DNA of 64,000 nucleotides from Cololabis saira (taxonomy: Eukaryota > Chordata > Actinopteri > Beloniformes > Belonidae). Positions 14,357 through 26,676 of the stretch are shown in pieces. Every line of letters begins with the position of its first letter. The stretch's first letter is position 1. The DNA is taken from the NCBI RefSeq assembly GCF_033807715.1, contig NC_084607.1, forward strand, positions 12,270,441-12,334,440, read 5' to 3'. The position numbers were made by a program, and so were the translations under genes. A model generated the notes under the pieces. The model did not search any database. It saw only the letters and a program-made list of their open reading frames with translations, and had not been told where the DNA came from.

Positions 14357-14665
14357 AATAAATTCCCATTAATGAGGTTTTTGTGTAACAAACATGGCGA
14401 ATCTGAGTCATTCCAGTTTAGCAGTACAGGTGGACTCACTTAATTGGTTTTTATCAATTCAATTGAATTGGTTTAGTTTAGTAGCATTTAGTATCTTTTA
14501 GAGCAGTGTTTTGGGGGCTCCAAAGACTGAATGTGGTGATAGATTTATAGTTACAAAGGTGGAGTTGAATTGTTTTTTTTTTTTTAAATCGTCATTTTTA
14601 TCATTATCGGGATAAATGCCAGAAATGATCGTGATACATTTTTTAGTCCATACCGCCCATCCCTA
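13963..14665 (+). mobile_element. hAT-like MITE family A, copy 1 (with GGAA/GAAA arrays)
   Basis: The left end TAGGAATGGGTGATAT and right-end inverse TAGGGATGGGCGGTAT form short imperfect terminal inverted repeats. A perfect 8-bp target duplication GCATACAC flanks it (13955-13962 and 14666-14673). Inside are a (GGAA)n tract at about 14135-14247 and a (GAAA)n tract at about 14262-14352. A direct repeat resembling TTCCCATTGATGACG...TTTTTGTGTAA occurs on both sides of the arrays. This copy retains the longest right flank and looks closest to the full-length form. It encodes no transposase. Confidence 0.93.
14135..14352 (+). repeat. (GGAA)n then (GAAA)n tetranucleotide arrays inside family A copy 1
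   Basis: The two arrays are separated by a short interruption (AAGGATATGA). Long apparent open frames through this and the sister arrays, on both strands, are artefacts of stop-free repeats and should not be read as proteins. Confidence 0.95.
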
Positions 14666-14673
14666 GCATACAC

Positions 14674-15260
14674 ACAACAACCCCCTGCCTCAAATTCTCA
14701 CTGTGCCCAATTTTAATTTTGATTGAAAATCAGAGGGGCAGCTAAGGTGTTTGGCGGAAGATAAAGGCAGTAGCATTCCCGTGAGTTAATCAGTGCGTGA
14801 GCGTGGAGCGGTGTGTGTTACACTGCTGTGGCTGCCAATAAGGCCAGACCCCACGATTGCATGAAGTGCTTATCTGGACCTGGTGTGTGTGGAGCATCTT
14901 CCCCCATGTGAAAATCCCTCTCAGCTACTGGTGCATCACTCTGTCGATGGAGGAAAAAGGTGTAGTGCTCTTTGATTGTGTGCATGTGTGTGTAAATGTG
15001 TAAGGAGAGACACAGAGAGAGGAGGTGAGGATGAAACGTCTGTCTTGTTTTGTCTTGGTAACTTTGAGAAAATACAGAGAGAGTAAGTAAGTGTGTACAT
15101 GTGTGTGTCATGTTAATTCTTGGAAATTTAAGAGTTGAAGGAGGAGTGGGATAAGAGATTCAGGTTTAGGGTAGGGGAAGGGATGGAAAGGGTGGTGAAT
15201 GGGTTGAAGGGGGATGGGGAGGCGGGAACAAGGAACAGGGGACAGGGTTTCAGTACTCAC
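14674..15260. other. Start of the intron downstream of the lectin exon
   Basis: The sequence immediately 3' (minus strand) of the exon at 15261-15370 is G-rich on the plus strand. No KVEQK mini-exon or olfactomedin exon was recognised here. Confidence 0.5.
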
Positions 15261-15370
15261 TGTAAGGGACACACTCATACTGGATCTCCAAATACTTGTA
15301 GGTCCCCGGGCACGGGTCAGGGAACACGTCGGAACCTGCCACCACCACACACTGAGTACGGTTATTACAC
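15261..15370 (-). CDS. adgrl1: Latrophilin-1 exon: C-terminal third of the SUEL/rhamnose-binding lectin domain
   Basis: The exon is 110 bases between acceptor CTTGCAG and donor GTGAGT. It completes Arg95, encodes residues 96-131 and leaves one base (A) of the next codon. It reads [20 protein letters not shown], then [16 protein letters not shown]. The [11 protein letters not shown] loop is a defining motif of the rhamnose-binding lectin fold in latrophilins. Cysteines 96, 102, 115 and 128 complete the set of eight. Asn98 sits in an NRT sequon, a potential N-glycosylation site. In the family the exon end corresponds to the site where a short KVEQK insert is alternatively spliced between the lectin and olfactomedin domains. 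The leftover phase-1 A fits either variant. The downstream exon is not recognised in this window. Confidence 0.97.
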
Positions 15371-16582
15371 CTGCAAGATGAGAAAGACAAGGGCAGGACG
15401 GTAGAGAGGAGAAAAAAGATGGAAGTAAGTGATAAAAAATGATGAGTGCCATTGTAAGAAAGACAAAGAGGAGCTGTTATAAAAAAACATCTTCAGGCTC
15501 TGAAAGACAGAGGGAATGGTAGGGAAGGGAGTAATTTCACACTACACTAGATCATGTGACAGCTGCACCCGAGGGGAGGTGGGAAACAGGCAGGAAAGGG
15601 GAATGGGGGGGTGGTGGGGGGGTTAAAGGATAGATGGAGGCAAGGAAGGAGTGAAGAGGGAGACAGAGGGTGAGTGACGTAAGAGCCGAGCCTCCTGGGG
15701 GATTTTGAGTGGGAGCAATTAGAGGTAAGAGAGCAGGGAAGGGCAAAGGGGGATGGGGGTAAGGCAAATACCCTACACTAACACACACTGGGATAACATT
15801 CAAATGCTATGCATTACTTCTACTCAACATTTCTTTATGCCTTCTCATGTTTGCACACCCAGAGCAACACATGCACAGAAGAAAATACACTCATCCAGAT
15901 GCACTCAGATATTTTCAACATAAAATCCGTTCCTATCCAGCTTTGAGCATTTGTCCCTTGTGCTGTTTTTTCTCTCTCCATATCTCCAATCTCTACTCCA
16001 CTCACTCTATCATCCCATCATTTCTAAAAGTCTTTTTTCTTCCTTTACCCCCTCAATACTTTCCTCCAACCCCTGCTGCTTCCCTCCCTCTCGTTGGTTC
16101 TCCCCAAGCAAGTACCCCGTGCTTCCATTACATGTACTGTATGATGGATAGCTGGGAGAAGGCTGCCATTGATCTGAGCTCACAGGAAGAAGATGCTGAG
16201 CATAAACATGGAGAGTATCAGTAGGAAACCTTCTGCAACAATCCCCAAGCCTATGCATTCTCCCACACCTACACATGCATGTACAAGCAACCAGACACAC
16301 ACCTACACCACACGTTTAGCCAAAAACAGAGTGGTGTTATGCACAATCAAAAATGAGTTCATTAACATTTGAGGAAAAGCTCATTTATTATTCTCTTGCT
16401 CCAGGGCATGGATTTACTTCAAAAAAATATATCAGGAGGTGTCCAAACAATATACCACAGGATAGAATATCTGGATATTCTTGAGGGATTATGCTGTGAA
16501 GTAGTATCTTGTTTCCTCTGCCAATAGGACACTCTGACTCTGCACAAACACATATGTAAGAACTAAACAGATCAATAGTTAC
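15371..16582 (-). other. Intron within the lectin domain (about 1.2 kb)
   Basis: This intron joins the two lectin exons and is canonical GT..AG on the minus strand (GTAACT donor, CTTGCAG acceptor). It contains purine/G-rich sequence near 15560-15760, including a potential G-quadruplex run on the plus strand at 15598-15622, and pyrimidine-rich stretches around 15940-16090. No additional exon or mobile element is recognised in it. Confidence 0.9.
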
Positions 16583-16796
16583 CTCTGTGACATTATCTTG
16601 AAGGCATCAGGCAGGTAGCACTGCACGTTCTCCATCTGAAAGGGGTCCGCGTCACAGATCTTGTCATCAGTGCGACCGTAGTTGGCCGTCTCAATCATGA
16701 TGACATCACTGCCGGGGCAGCGCAGCTCAATCGGGTAGCCTTCACACGCCAACTCCCGCCGCATCAAGCCGAAGGGCATCATTGACCGGCCCAGAG
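16583..16796 (-). CDS. adgrl1: Latrophilin-1 exon: N-terminal two thirds of the SUEL/rhamnose-binding lectin domain
   Basis: The exon is 214 bases, bounded by acceptor CACTCTAG and donor GTAACT, and encodes residues 24 (split) to 95 (split). It starts [20 protein letters not shown] and contains [11 protein letters not shown], then the lectin hallmark ANYGR (residues 61-65), [19 protein letters not shown] and KIMSQ. Four of the domain's eight cysteines are here (residues 41, 50, 71, 83). The wording [15 protein letters not shown] and [18 protein letters not shown] matches latrophilin-1 better than latrophilin-2 (LVRRELSCEGYSIDL) or latrophilin-3 (RRELSCESYPIEL). In the family this domain is the distal extracellular module that contacts teneurin. 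The exon ends in phase 2, with Arg95 completed by the first base of the next exon. No frameshift or missing key residue is seen. The paralogue (1a or 1b) cannot be decided. Confidence 0.97.
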
Positions 16797-17357
16797 CTAG
16801 AGTGGAATGAAGGAGAGAGGCAAAGTTATTGATTATTTAATTAACCTTAATACTGTTCGGGTGCTCTTTATTATTCAACATAATTGTTCATGTTACATAT
16901 AGTAATATTTATAAAATGAGAGTGGTTCCTTTTGTTCCTCATGTAAAACACAAGCTGGCTAATATCGACTTGCTCTAAATGTAGTAGTAATATTTCAGTA
17001 CTGTTGCTCCACAGCCTGGCAATACAGTGTCTACATTAGAACATCACAAAACACATATTGGTATGCAGGATTTGCTGCCAGAACAGCTTCTCCAGTGAGA
17101 TGCTGTTGCACTTGTGAATAAAGTGTAAAAGTTTCAAATGTTAACAAACTTCTCCATGAAGCCAGGCAACAGCTTAGCATATTCATCACCACACCAAAAG
17201 AGAACGGTGTGTACTTTCGAGCATAATTTTAACTGCCTAACGTCAACAAGGCATAAGAGATTAACATTTGGATTTGGTCTGAGAAAGACATTATGTAATT
17301 TTGAACAAAGCTGGAAACTAATTATCTTACCTACCTATCTAAGTAAAGTCTTAGTTA

Positions 17358-17830
17358 CCGTATTTTCTGGACTATAAGCCGCTACTTCTTTCATAGGTTT
17401 TCAACCATGCAGCTTATACAAAGGTGCGGCTATTCTGTGGATTTTCTTCCACCGCTCGGGGCGCTTTAACCGGAATTAGAATCAAAACTAAGACAAAATA
17501 AATGCAAAGAAGAATACGCTACTTCTTCTTTAGCAGATAGAAGTAGGTAGAAGCAGATTTCAAACAGATAAATAGATAAATAAATAGCGGTTATTTTCTC
17601 TTGGTTCTGTCCTGTTTTAATCAGCAAAGTTGCTGCCGTGTTAAAATACACTGTTAGGAAAGGATCTATTTAGGTACAAACATGTACATCATTTACAGTT
17701 CAAACTCCTTCTGTACATGTAGTAAATATCTAATCTAAAAACATAAATATCTGCGGCCTGCAGATCTTTTTATTTAAATAGAGCGGATGCGGCTTATATA
17801 CAGGTGCAGCTTATAGTCCAGAAAATATGG
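17358..17830. mobile_element. TA-flanked terminal-inverted-repeat element (family T), copy 2
   Basis: It is nearly identical to the element at 11271-11742, with ends CCGTATTTTCTGGACTATA and TATAGTCCAGAAAATATGG and flanking TA at 17356-17357 and 17831-17832. It differs from copy 1 by small indels, for example around 17645-17658 and 17770-17780. It lies in the large first coding intron. Confidence 0.87.
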
Positions 17831-17855
17831 TAGTTAGTTAGTTAGTTAGTTACCG

Positions 17856-17897
<42 letters not shown>
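17831..17897. repeat. (GTTA)n tetranucleotide repeat abutting the TA-flanked element
   Basis: About 16 TAGT/GTTA units are interrupted once by ACCG. It starts directly at the right border of the element at 17358-17830, and the left border also carries TTAGTTA. Confidence 0.9.
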
Positions 17898-17993
17898 TAA
17901 TTAGTTTTCTTGTCACCTTTCATCTCAATGAACTATTTGTAAACCCATTGCTGTTAATCAGCACTCTGAGAGGAATGTCAATTTCCTACTGTT

Positions 17994-18020
17994 GCTCTGT
18001 GACCAGAAGGGTCACAGAGC
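17994..18020. other. Perfect 11-bp stem hairpin
   Basis: GCTCTGTGACC and GGTCACAGAGC are exact inverse copies separated by AGAAG. It lies in the large first coding intron. Function unknown. Confidence 0.8.
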
Positions 18021-20893
18021 CAGTGAGCTACTCAGGTTAATCGCTGAGCCAGACTGAGTGGCGTAAAAGAGGGCTCCAAAGAGGTACTGAAAGAGACACT
18101 CCTCATCTCTCCAACTCTCTTGCTCTCTCCATATCTCCATAAGCTACCAACTGCTTCTATATTCAGCTTCATATACAAAAGATAACAATACACCTATTTG
18201 AACTTCCTTCATAGAGCAGGTAGAGGCAGAGCAACCACAACAGATTACACACAGGAAGTGAGTGATATAGACATGAATTTGAAGGGCAGCCAGTTTTTCA
18301 CTGTTTTGAATCTCATGCCAGCGACTGTGAAGGCTGCTGTCCAGGGTCCTGAAATGACTACACTTATCTGGGAAAATAGAATCCCTTCAGTTAGCTGCCT
18401 TATAGACCATTAGATGATGAACTGTCCATTGTCCTGAAGGACCGGATTGCTCTGACAGAGAGATCTCCTTTGCAATTTTAGTAAAGAGGACAAATGTAGG
18501 GCTACCATTGGGCATGCTGTCAAACCTAAGCAAAGCAGTACTAACTCCAATTTAACAAGGTGCGAGTTCTTTATAAACCAAGCCTTTCACAGCACAGAAG
18601 CGCTTCCTGCCAAACATGCTCAGCAGCAGACAAGGGCACCGAGTCAGACCCTTTCTCCCACTACAGCTAGTGCTGAAACCCAGCGTTGGGCTAGTTTCCC
18701 TTTCTGACAGCAAGCTAGCACTGCTTAGGTTTCAGACACTGTTCATTCAAGAGAAATGTCCATCTGGATCAATGTCAATGTCAGTCATTTCAGACTTGAA
18801 ACGTCGCAACATGATTCACTGCCATTGGACTTGTTCATATTTCTGAATGCCACTCATTTATGCAGCGGGGACTTCAGTTGTGTAACCAACGCCATTAAGG
18901 CTGAATGACTAGCACAGAAAGACTTCAGATCTTTTATGCCTCGCCAGCATGCAGCGCCATTGCCAAATCACAAAGGCCTAGATGCAAAATCGCATACTAA
19001 TTAAAGCACACGGAGATGCAAACAGCAGGCGAGGCCAAACAAACAAGTCCTCACTCAAATGCAAAAGCCCACACAAGCAAATTAACACATACACAGACAT
19101 ACTGGGCAGATGAATGTGCATGTTCACAGTCAGCCACACATACTTCCACACACACAATACATGTAAACACACATACAGAGTTCTAATGTCACAGTGGGAT
19201 TACAATGCGTAGTGCCAGTGTGTGGCCTTGTTCTCTTAACTACCCCGCGGTGTAAATACACAGCAGTGTACAGCTGGCCGGCGATTACAACCATGCAATG
19301 AGCCAAGAGGAGAGTAAAAGTTAAGGGGGCCACCGGGAGTGATCACACTTAGGGTCTATTCATGGTTGCATATCTGAATCCATCACTTTTGATTTCACCA
19401 CACATAGAGTAATAGATTTTAAATATATAACAAATACAAACAAGTTTGAGTGCAGTTGTCTTAAAAGAACATACAAGAAAAGAAAAGAAACTCCTCAGTG
19501 AACAGGCTCTTTGGTGGTGAAATGTCAACTGGCTGGAAGTTGGCTTGAAGGGGATCAATTAAAAACTGATGATGGAGAAGGATGAAGGAGATCAGGAGAG
19601 CACAACTCAGATCATATTGAACAATTGAACATTTGACAGCTGACAATTTTCTTTTGGCTTTTCAGTTTCACTCCACTATTGCAGATCTTTGTCCACTTGA
19701 TTTCCTTCCATTCTTAGCAGAACAAAGCTGCAGAGCCAACAACACCAGTACAAGTCTGAGCCTACACGTCACATAAATATGTCAGTGATATGCTAAAACA
19801 CATCCCTGCACACATGTGCAAGGCTTAGTGAAGCACCAATGTGATCACATGCTCACATTCTATCATAATTGGACCCTTAGTCAACATAAACTGTGAAATA
19901 ACCGAAGCAGCTATGAACCCCCTTAGAGATGGAAGAGCACTCATTAAATATATTTAATATGTCAAAAACGCTTAATATGGCAAATATTTCTGGCTATTCA
20001 GGATTATTTACTGCCTCACCAACTCAAAGAGATGTTCTGACAAACAGATCATTTATGCAGGTCTCCTTGATGGTACTGGATATATTACTTTAACAGCTTA
20101 TTGCAAAGGTATGCTGAAAAGCTCATGTAAATGTATACAGGTTTGGACAGCTGCCATCACTGTTGTGCTCCCCATTGCACAGCAACATGCCAACTGTTTC
20201 ATTTTCTTAAATTAGACTGAATCTAATAACACATACATTTTGTTGTAAAAAAAATAAAATAAGATTTAGTGTGATGAATTGATTGAGTCATAATAAAGTG
20301 TACCTGGTTATAAAAAATATGAGAATTATACAGAATATGTAGTCTGAACCTGAATCCATTATCTTTTTTTCTTTTCTGGCCCAGCTGCTAAAGCATGCAT
20401 TTCGCTGTAATTGACCACATCCATTACAGAGGCACTACACTTCAGCGTTGGCAGCATCCATGATAACTAGCCTATCTCTGGCACTGCTGCAAATCCCTGT
20501 TTCTGCCATATCTTATTGTGTTTCACACCTACATATTTCACACCTATGCAAATACTTTTTGACAGGTTGCAAGACGAAGGTGGATTTCACAATGCAAATA
20601 CATACAGATGCAGCTTACATTCACACTGAGAATTTCCCAAGCTGTGTTCATAGACAAGCGTGGAACTTATCTTGAGGGGTTTAATGTGTGTCTGCATGTT
20701 TGTGTGTGTGTAAGCAAGCACATGTGAGGGTGTGGTATGTGTTGGCCAGATGGCCCAAGGCCTAGCTGGAGATGCGGCTGGCTCTGAGCTGAACTGAGAT
20801 GAGATGAGCAGAGGATAAGCTCGAACTGGCCATAGGCTATGATTGTCCTTCACTCTGTAGGAATCCATTAAGGTTTCAGTCTCTTTTTAACCA

Positions 20894-20953
20894 GCACAAA
20901 CACAAACACACAAACATACACACACACACAAACATACACACACACACACACAC
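20894..20953. repeat. (CA)n microsatellite, imperfect
   Basis: CA-rich tract with AACA and ATACA interruptions. Confidence 0.85.
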
Positions 20954-21240
20954 TGGGCCATTTAGTTTTGCTTGTCAGAGTCGTGATAGCTGAATGACGA
21001 AGTGACTTCCTCAGCAGCAACCATATGTAATCCTCTCACAGTGAGACTATGACTCATCTCCCATGGTATAAAAAACTGTTAATAGCTGTAATATCTGTCA
21101 TCCACAAAAAAAAGTCACCAATAATCATACTGACTGATAGTGATATTAGCTAACTGAATACAGTAATTATACAAACTGATTTGCATGGATGTGATGGTGT
21201 GCAAGGTAGCGGTCCCTCTCTCACACACATATACGTATGA

Positions 21241-21267
21241 ACACACACACACACACACACACACACA
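21241..21267. repeat. (AC)n microsatellite
   Basis: About 13 uninterrupted AC units. Confidence 0.93.
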
Positions 21268-21768
21268 TGTGACAGGGGCCTGGTGCCACTCCAGGGCAGC
21301 TGGTATGAGGGGCTGAAGTGGTTGGCTTCAAAATAGAAGCTCCGCACAAATTAAGAGCAAGAGAAAGAACTGATTGGATTTGACTCATTATCCTCACACA
21401 GTAATTAAAGCCTGGGGGTGGATAGATGCTTGGACCATTAGACAAGAACATAATTTTGCACAAGCCATACTAGTCTTTGCTCATTCATTCTTTGCCATTA
21501 TTAGATTTTACACGTAACTCATGTGCACACAGATATACACATACACATGTATGTGAAGACTTGTAAAATTTAATATAATACACAAAACGCAAGAAAAGTC
21601 TATAATTTCTTGTTTTCCTAGTAAAACGTTTCCCAATTCTTTCACAATGTTTTACATTTTAAGTGTCGGACTCCTCTTCATTCCAGATGCTTGGTCTGCC
21701 TTTCCCTTAGAAAGTATTTGCATTCTTCTTGGCAGAAATGTTCAGCGTCAACCGGGTTGGGTGAGGAT

Positions 21769-22406
21769 AATAAAATCTCGATTTTTTTCTCTCAAAATCC
21801 GATTTTCGATTACGATTACGATTATTTTGTGAATTGACAAAAGGCAAAGAAATGATTTCATTTTTATTGAACATTTGCCCCATTGGGCTTTAAGTGCAAA
21901 CTTTGCTCTTATTAAACCAAAAATGAATGAATAAAGTGCAAAACTCTGTAAAATAAGTTGAAAAAAAGTTTTAAAAAATATAATAAAATATAAAGTTTTA
22001 TCTCTGGAAAAAAAAAAATCTGCAAATCAGCACTTGCAAACATACAGTAAGTAAATAATAATGCAACCTATGAAGGAGGTAGAGGTGTGTAATGTCAGTC
22101 ATTACATTTGCTATTCACATTTGCAAGTTTTTTGCAAGGAACACGAGCCGGTCTACCCGGTGGCATGTTCCAACACCCCCTCCTACACCAAAGAGCCTCT
22201 CCCATGGGGCACTTGTCGCAGGTATTGAGAGGTATTTCCATCAATCATTAATATGGTATCAATCATTAATATGTGTGCAGACAAGGTAAAAAAAAAAAAA
22301 AAAAAAAATTTTTTTTTTTTTTTTTTTTTAAATCGATTTTACGATTTTCACGTTCTAATTACATAATCGCGATTACGATTTAAAATTGATTAATCGAACA
22401 GCCCTA
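21769..22406. mobile_element. Degraded MITE with CGATT-rich ends
   Basis: The left part carries repeated CGATT/ACGATT motifs (21778-21825). The right part has the complementary ATCG-rich sequence ending ATTAATCGAACAGCCCTA at 22406. Such ends, inverted relative to each other, are characteristic of fish hAT-like MITEs with a TAGGGCTG terminus. The left terminus is not clear and no target duplication was found, so the left boundary is approximate. The interior contains a perfect A21T21 tract. Confidence 0.6.
22288..22329. repeat. Perfect A21T21 tract
   Basis: A run of 21 A is followed directly by a run of 21 T, a perfect palindrome inside the MITE at about 21769-22406. The run lengths may be affected by polymerase slippage or assembly. 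Confidence 0.85.
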
Positions 22407-23482
22407 AGTGTCATTGCTCAATGGTTTCAGGTTTCTCCAGAGCAGATCCACTGACTTCATGTCCTGACTCTGGATGGGACACGTCAGGGCTTTCACATAG
22501 GTTTCCCACATATACTTCTGTTTTATTGTTTTTAAGGGAATATGTAAAACGTCTCCCCAAGTTTTTCACTCAGGATTCCTCAAGTGAGGCTGCATTGTTT
22601 GACTGCAGGGACTTTATTCCTTTATCTTTGTTTCATTGGATCAGGACATTTTTCCTCTTATAGTCTGATGCTCAACTTCAAAAAACCTGCTCTGGCCTTG
22701 CCACTGTGAAATTGTGTGCAGAACTTATTCTGAAAACCTATTCTGAAAAGTTTCATCTGATACTGTATCAAGACCGATGAAAAAAGATGACACTTTTCAT
22801 TCTGAAGAGTTCACAGCACAAATAGACAAAGTTAAAAAAAATAAAATAAATACGATTTCATCTTCAAGAGTGCATTTTCAAATATCAAAAGGGCCTTGAT
22901 TTCAACATGTCTGGCTGTTTGACCTTGTACCATGTTATTATTCAGCTCTATAGGGTATTTTCTCAGTAATAATTGAGTGAAAAGGATTGGCCTTGCAGGT
23001 TGCCAACAAATTTGCAGTTGAGTCACAAAAGGAGATTATACTTGTGGAGCTCTGTGGCCCTGTGGCTGACTTGTTAACCGTCAGACCGTCTTTAGGGGGC
23101 CAAAATGTGATCAGCGCCTCTTAGCCCCTGCGTCTGTTCCAGCAGTCATCCCTTAATGCCAACCATTAGCACAGCACAGAAGTGTAGAGGCAGAAAACTC
23201 TGTTGCCAAACGGTGTTGCTCCATGATAAACTACTGAAACTGCTGATAAAGTGAGATCCTTGTTACATCACAATCCTTAAAATGAACTTTATCAAGAGGT
23301 CTTGACGCTAGTGGGTGGCTTTCTTCTTTTTGCACAAATGCATGAGTAGAATTATAGAAGCACGAAGCATCCATCTACATACACTCATCATTAATATTGC
23401 ATAACCAAAAATGATCTAACTTACTGGTGAGTTTTAAGTTTCTCAGGAAGCTTGGAAAGAAGAGAAAGTCATTTTACAGTCA
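22407..23482. other. Intron sequence, no gene seen
   Basis: Mixed unique sequence. I see no exon, repeat array or element. Confidence 0.45.
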
Positions 23483-23490
23483 CTGGACAG

Positions 23491-24110
<620 letters not shown>

Positions 24111-24118
24111 CTGGACAG

Positions 24119-25809
24119 ACGTGAAAGGTCTCAGGGATGGGAATCCCAATCCAGCTGAGATCCATTCTGACCAATTTTGACCACACTTTATCAGCTTAGC
24201 GCTGCATCTTAGCGGTTCACTTAGCGCCGCGAGTTAGCGTAATGACTTGGTGGAGCATGGCCTGTCACCACAGACGAGCTGAGGCATTATGGCCAGAACT
24301 GTCATATTCAGGCAGTCTTCACGCTGAGACGTTGTGACAGAGTGACACTCTGAGACAAACCTAAAGACCCAACATGACAGTGCAGGGTTTGGGGGGCCTG
24401 TGTGCGCTTGTGAAATCATGCATGTGTGTGAGTGTGTGTGAGTGTGTGTGAGTGTGTGTGCTGGTGTCTGCGCGTATGGATGGAAGGATATAGCGATAGC
24501 CGCAAAGCTCAGATCTATCTATCTCATCTCTGAATTTTTCGCCTGTCTGCTGCAGGCAAAGGAGACGGAGCAGATAAGACAAGAAGTGACTGTATGTGGA
24601 GTCACCAGTCTTGCTGTAAGGTCGGAACATAAAACAGTGCCAAAATGACACACATCCACCCTGATGGAGCTGAGTCAAGTCAAACATAGAGAAAAGGATT
24701 GGAATGAAAGAGCAAATGAGGCAGGGTAACAGTATAAAAAGATAGAAACCTTCAAACAAGAGACTGGTAAAAGGTGAGCAAAAATGAGTATTCCTTGTGG
24801 AAGCACAATTTTACTAATATAAAAAGGAATAAAGCAGTCAGACTGGTGGGAGAGAAGATGTCTTTTTCAGACCTTCTAAAACAGACAGACACACTCCTCC
24901 GTCCTTTAACAGCACTGAATTACAGCATAAACCATGACATTACATCATTCATAGGAAATCTAAATGTGCCCCCAGTGGAAATGGGAAACACTCGCCCTCG
25001 TGGAAGACATCCTTACAACATTTGCAATGATGCGTGCGCACACAACTTATTGCGGGCAGATACACACGAGCCCTAACCCTCATCCATCCTCAACCTCGAG
25101 AACTCTCAGAGTGAGTTGACAAACTTTGCTCTGGGGGGAACCAGCAGGCAAAGCAGAGAGATTAAGATGGACAGTTAAAAAGCCACTGAGACTCTGAACA
25201 ACACACACACACACCCACACAAACTGGAGAGGAAAAGCAAGATGAGACGTGCCCGTACTGCCAAACCTCTTTAGTGGTAGCCCTGGCATCTAATTAGACA
25301 ATAAATAGACCTCAATGGAAGGAAATGATGTAACCCAAAATGAAAAATCAGCCTGCTTAAAAGTAAGAGATTTACACAGTGTAAAATATTCTAACTCTCC
25401 TCAGGGACGGGAGCATCGCTACAGGCCCAGAACATCTGTGTTCTGTTCTACGGGTTCCATTTATGTCACAAGAGGCCGAGCAGCAGACAGTGAGTCAGAC
25501 CCAGATTCATGCATTCATGTAAACAGTGTGGTGGAGTAAAACGGCAGGTGCTGCAAGGAAAAAGCCAGTGGGGTGGGAAAGTAATGAAGCGGAGGAAGAG
25601 AAACACACACAGGAAAGTGAAAAAGATGGTGGAGAATGAAGAAAAAGGAAGTGATGTGAAAAAGGAGGAAAAGTGAGAGATAAAGTGGAGGAGAAAGGGT
25701 GGAAAAGCTGTTTCAAGTTGCACCAAGAAATCAGTTAGTATAAGTGTCAAAGCCCAGCCCCTCTGCGGCATTAGACACTTAATTCACCTTTGTATACACT
25801 AAGCCAAAG
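24119..25809. other. Intron sequence, no gene seen
   Basis: It includes a (GTGTGTGA)n tract at about 24422-24460 and a purine-rich stretch at about 25560-25710. No exon is recognised. Confidence 0.45.
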
Positions 25810-25817
25810 GTTTGGAC

Positions 25818-26668
<851 letters not shown>

Positions 26669-26676
26669 GTTTGGAC

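Larger units (their letters stand above)
17833..21753. other. Intron sequence, no gene seen
   Basis: It holds the GTTA repeat (17831-17897), a hairpin at 17994-18020, and CA/TG tracts at about 20680-20720, 20894-20953 and 21241-21267. No coding exon or delimited mobile element is seen. Confidence 0.45.
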
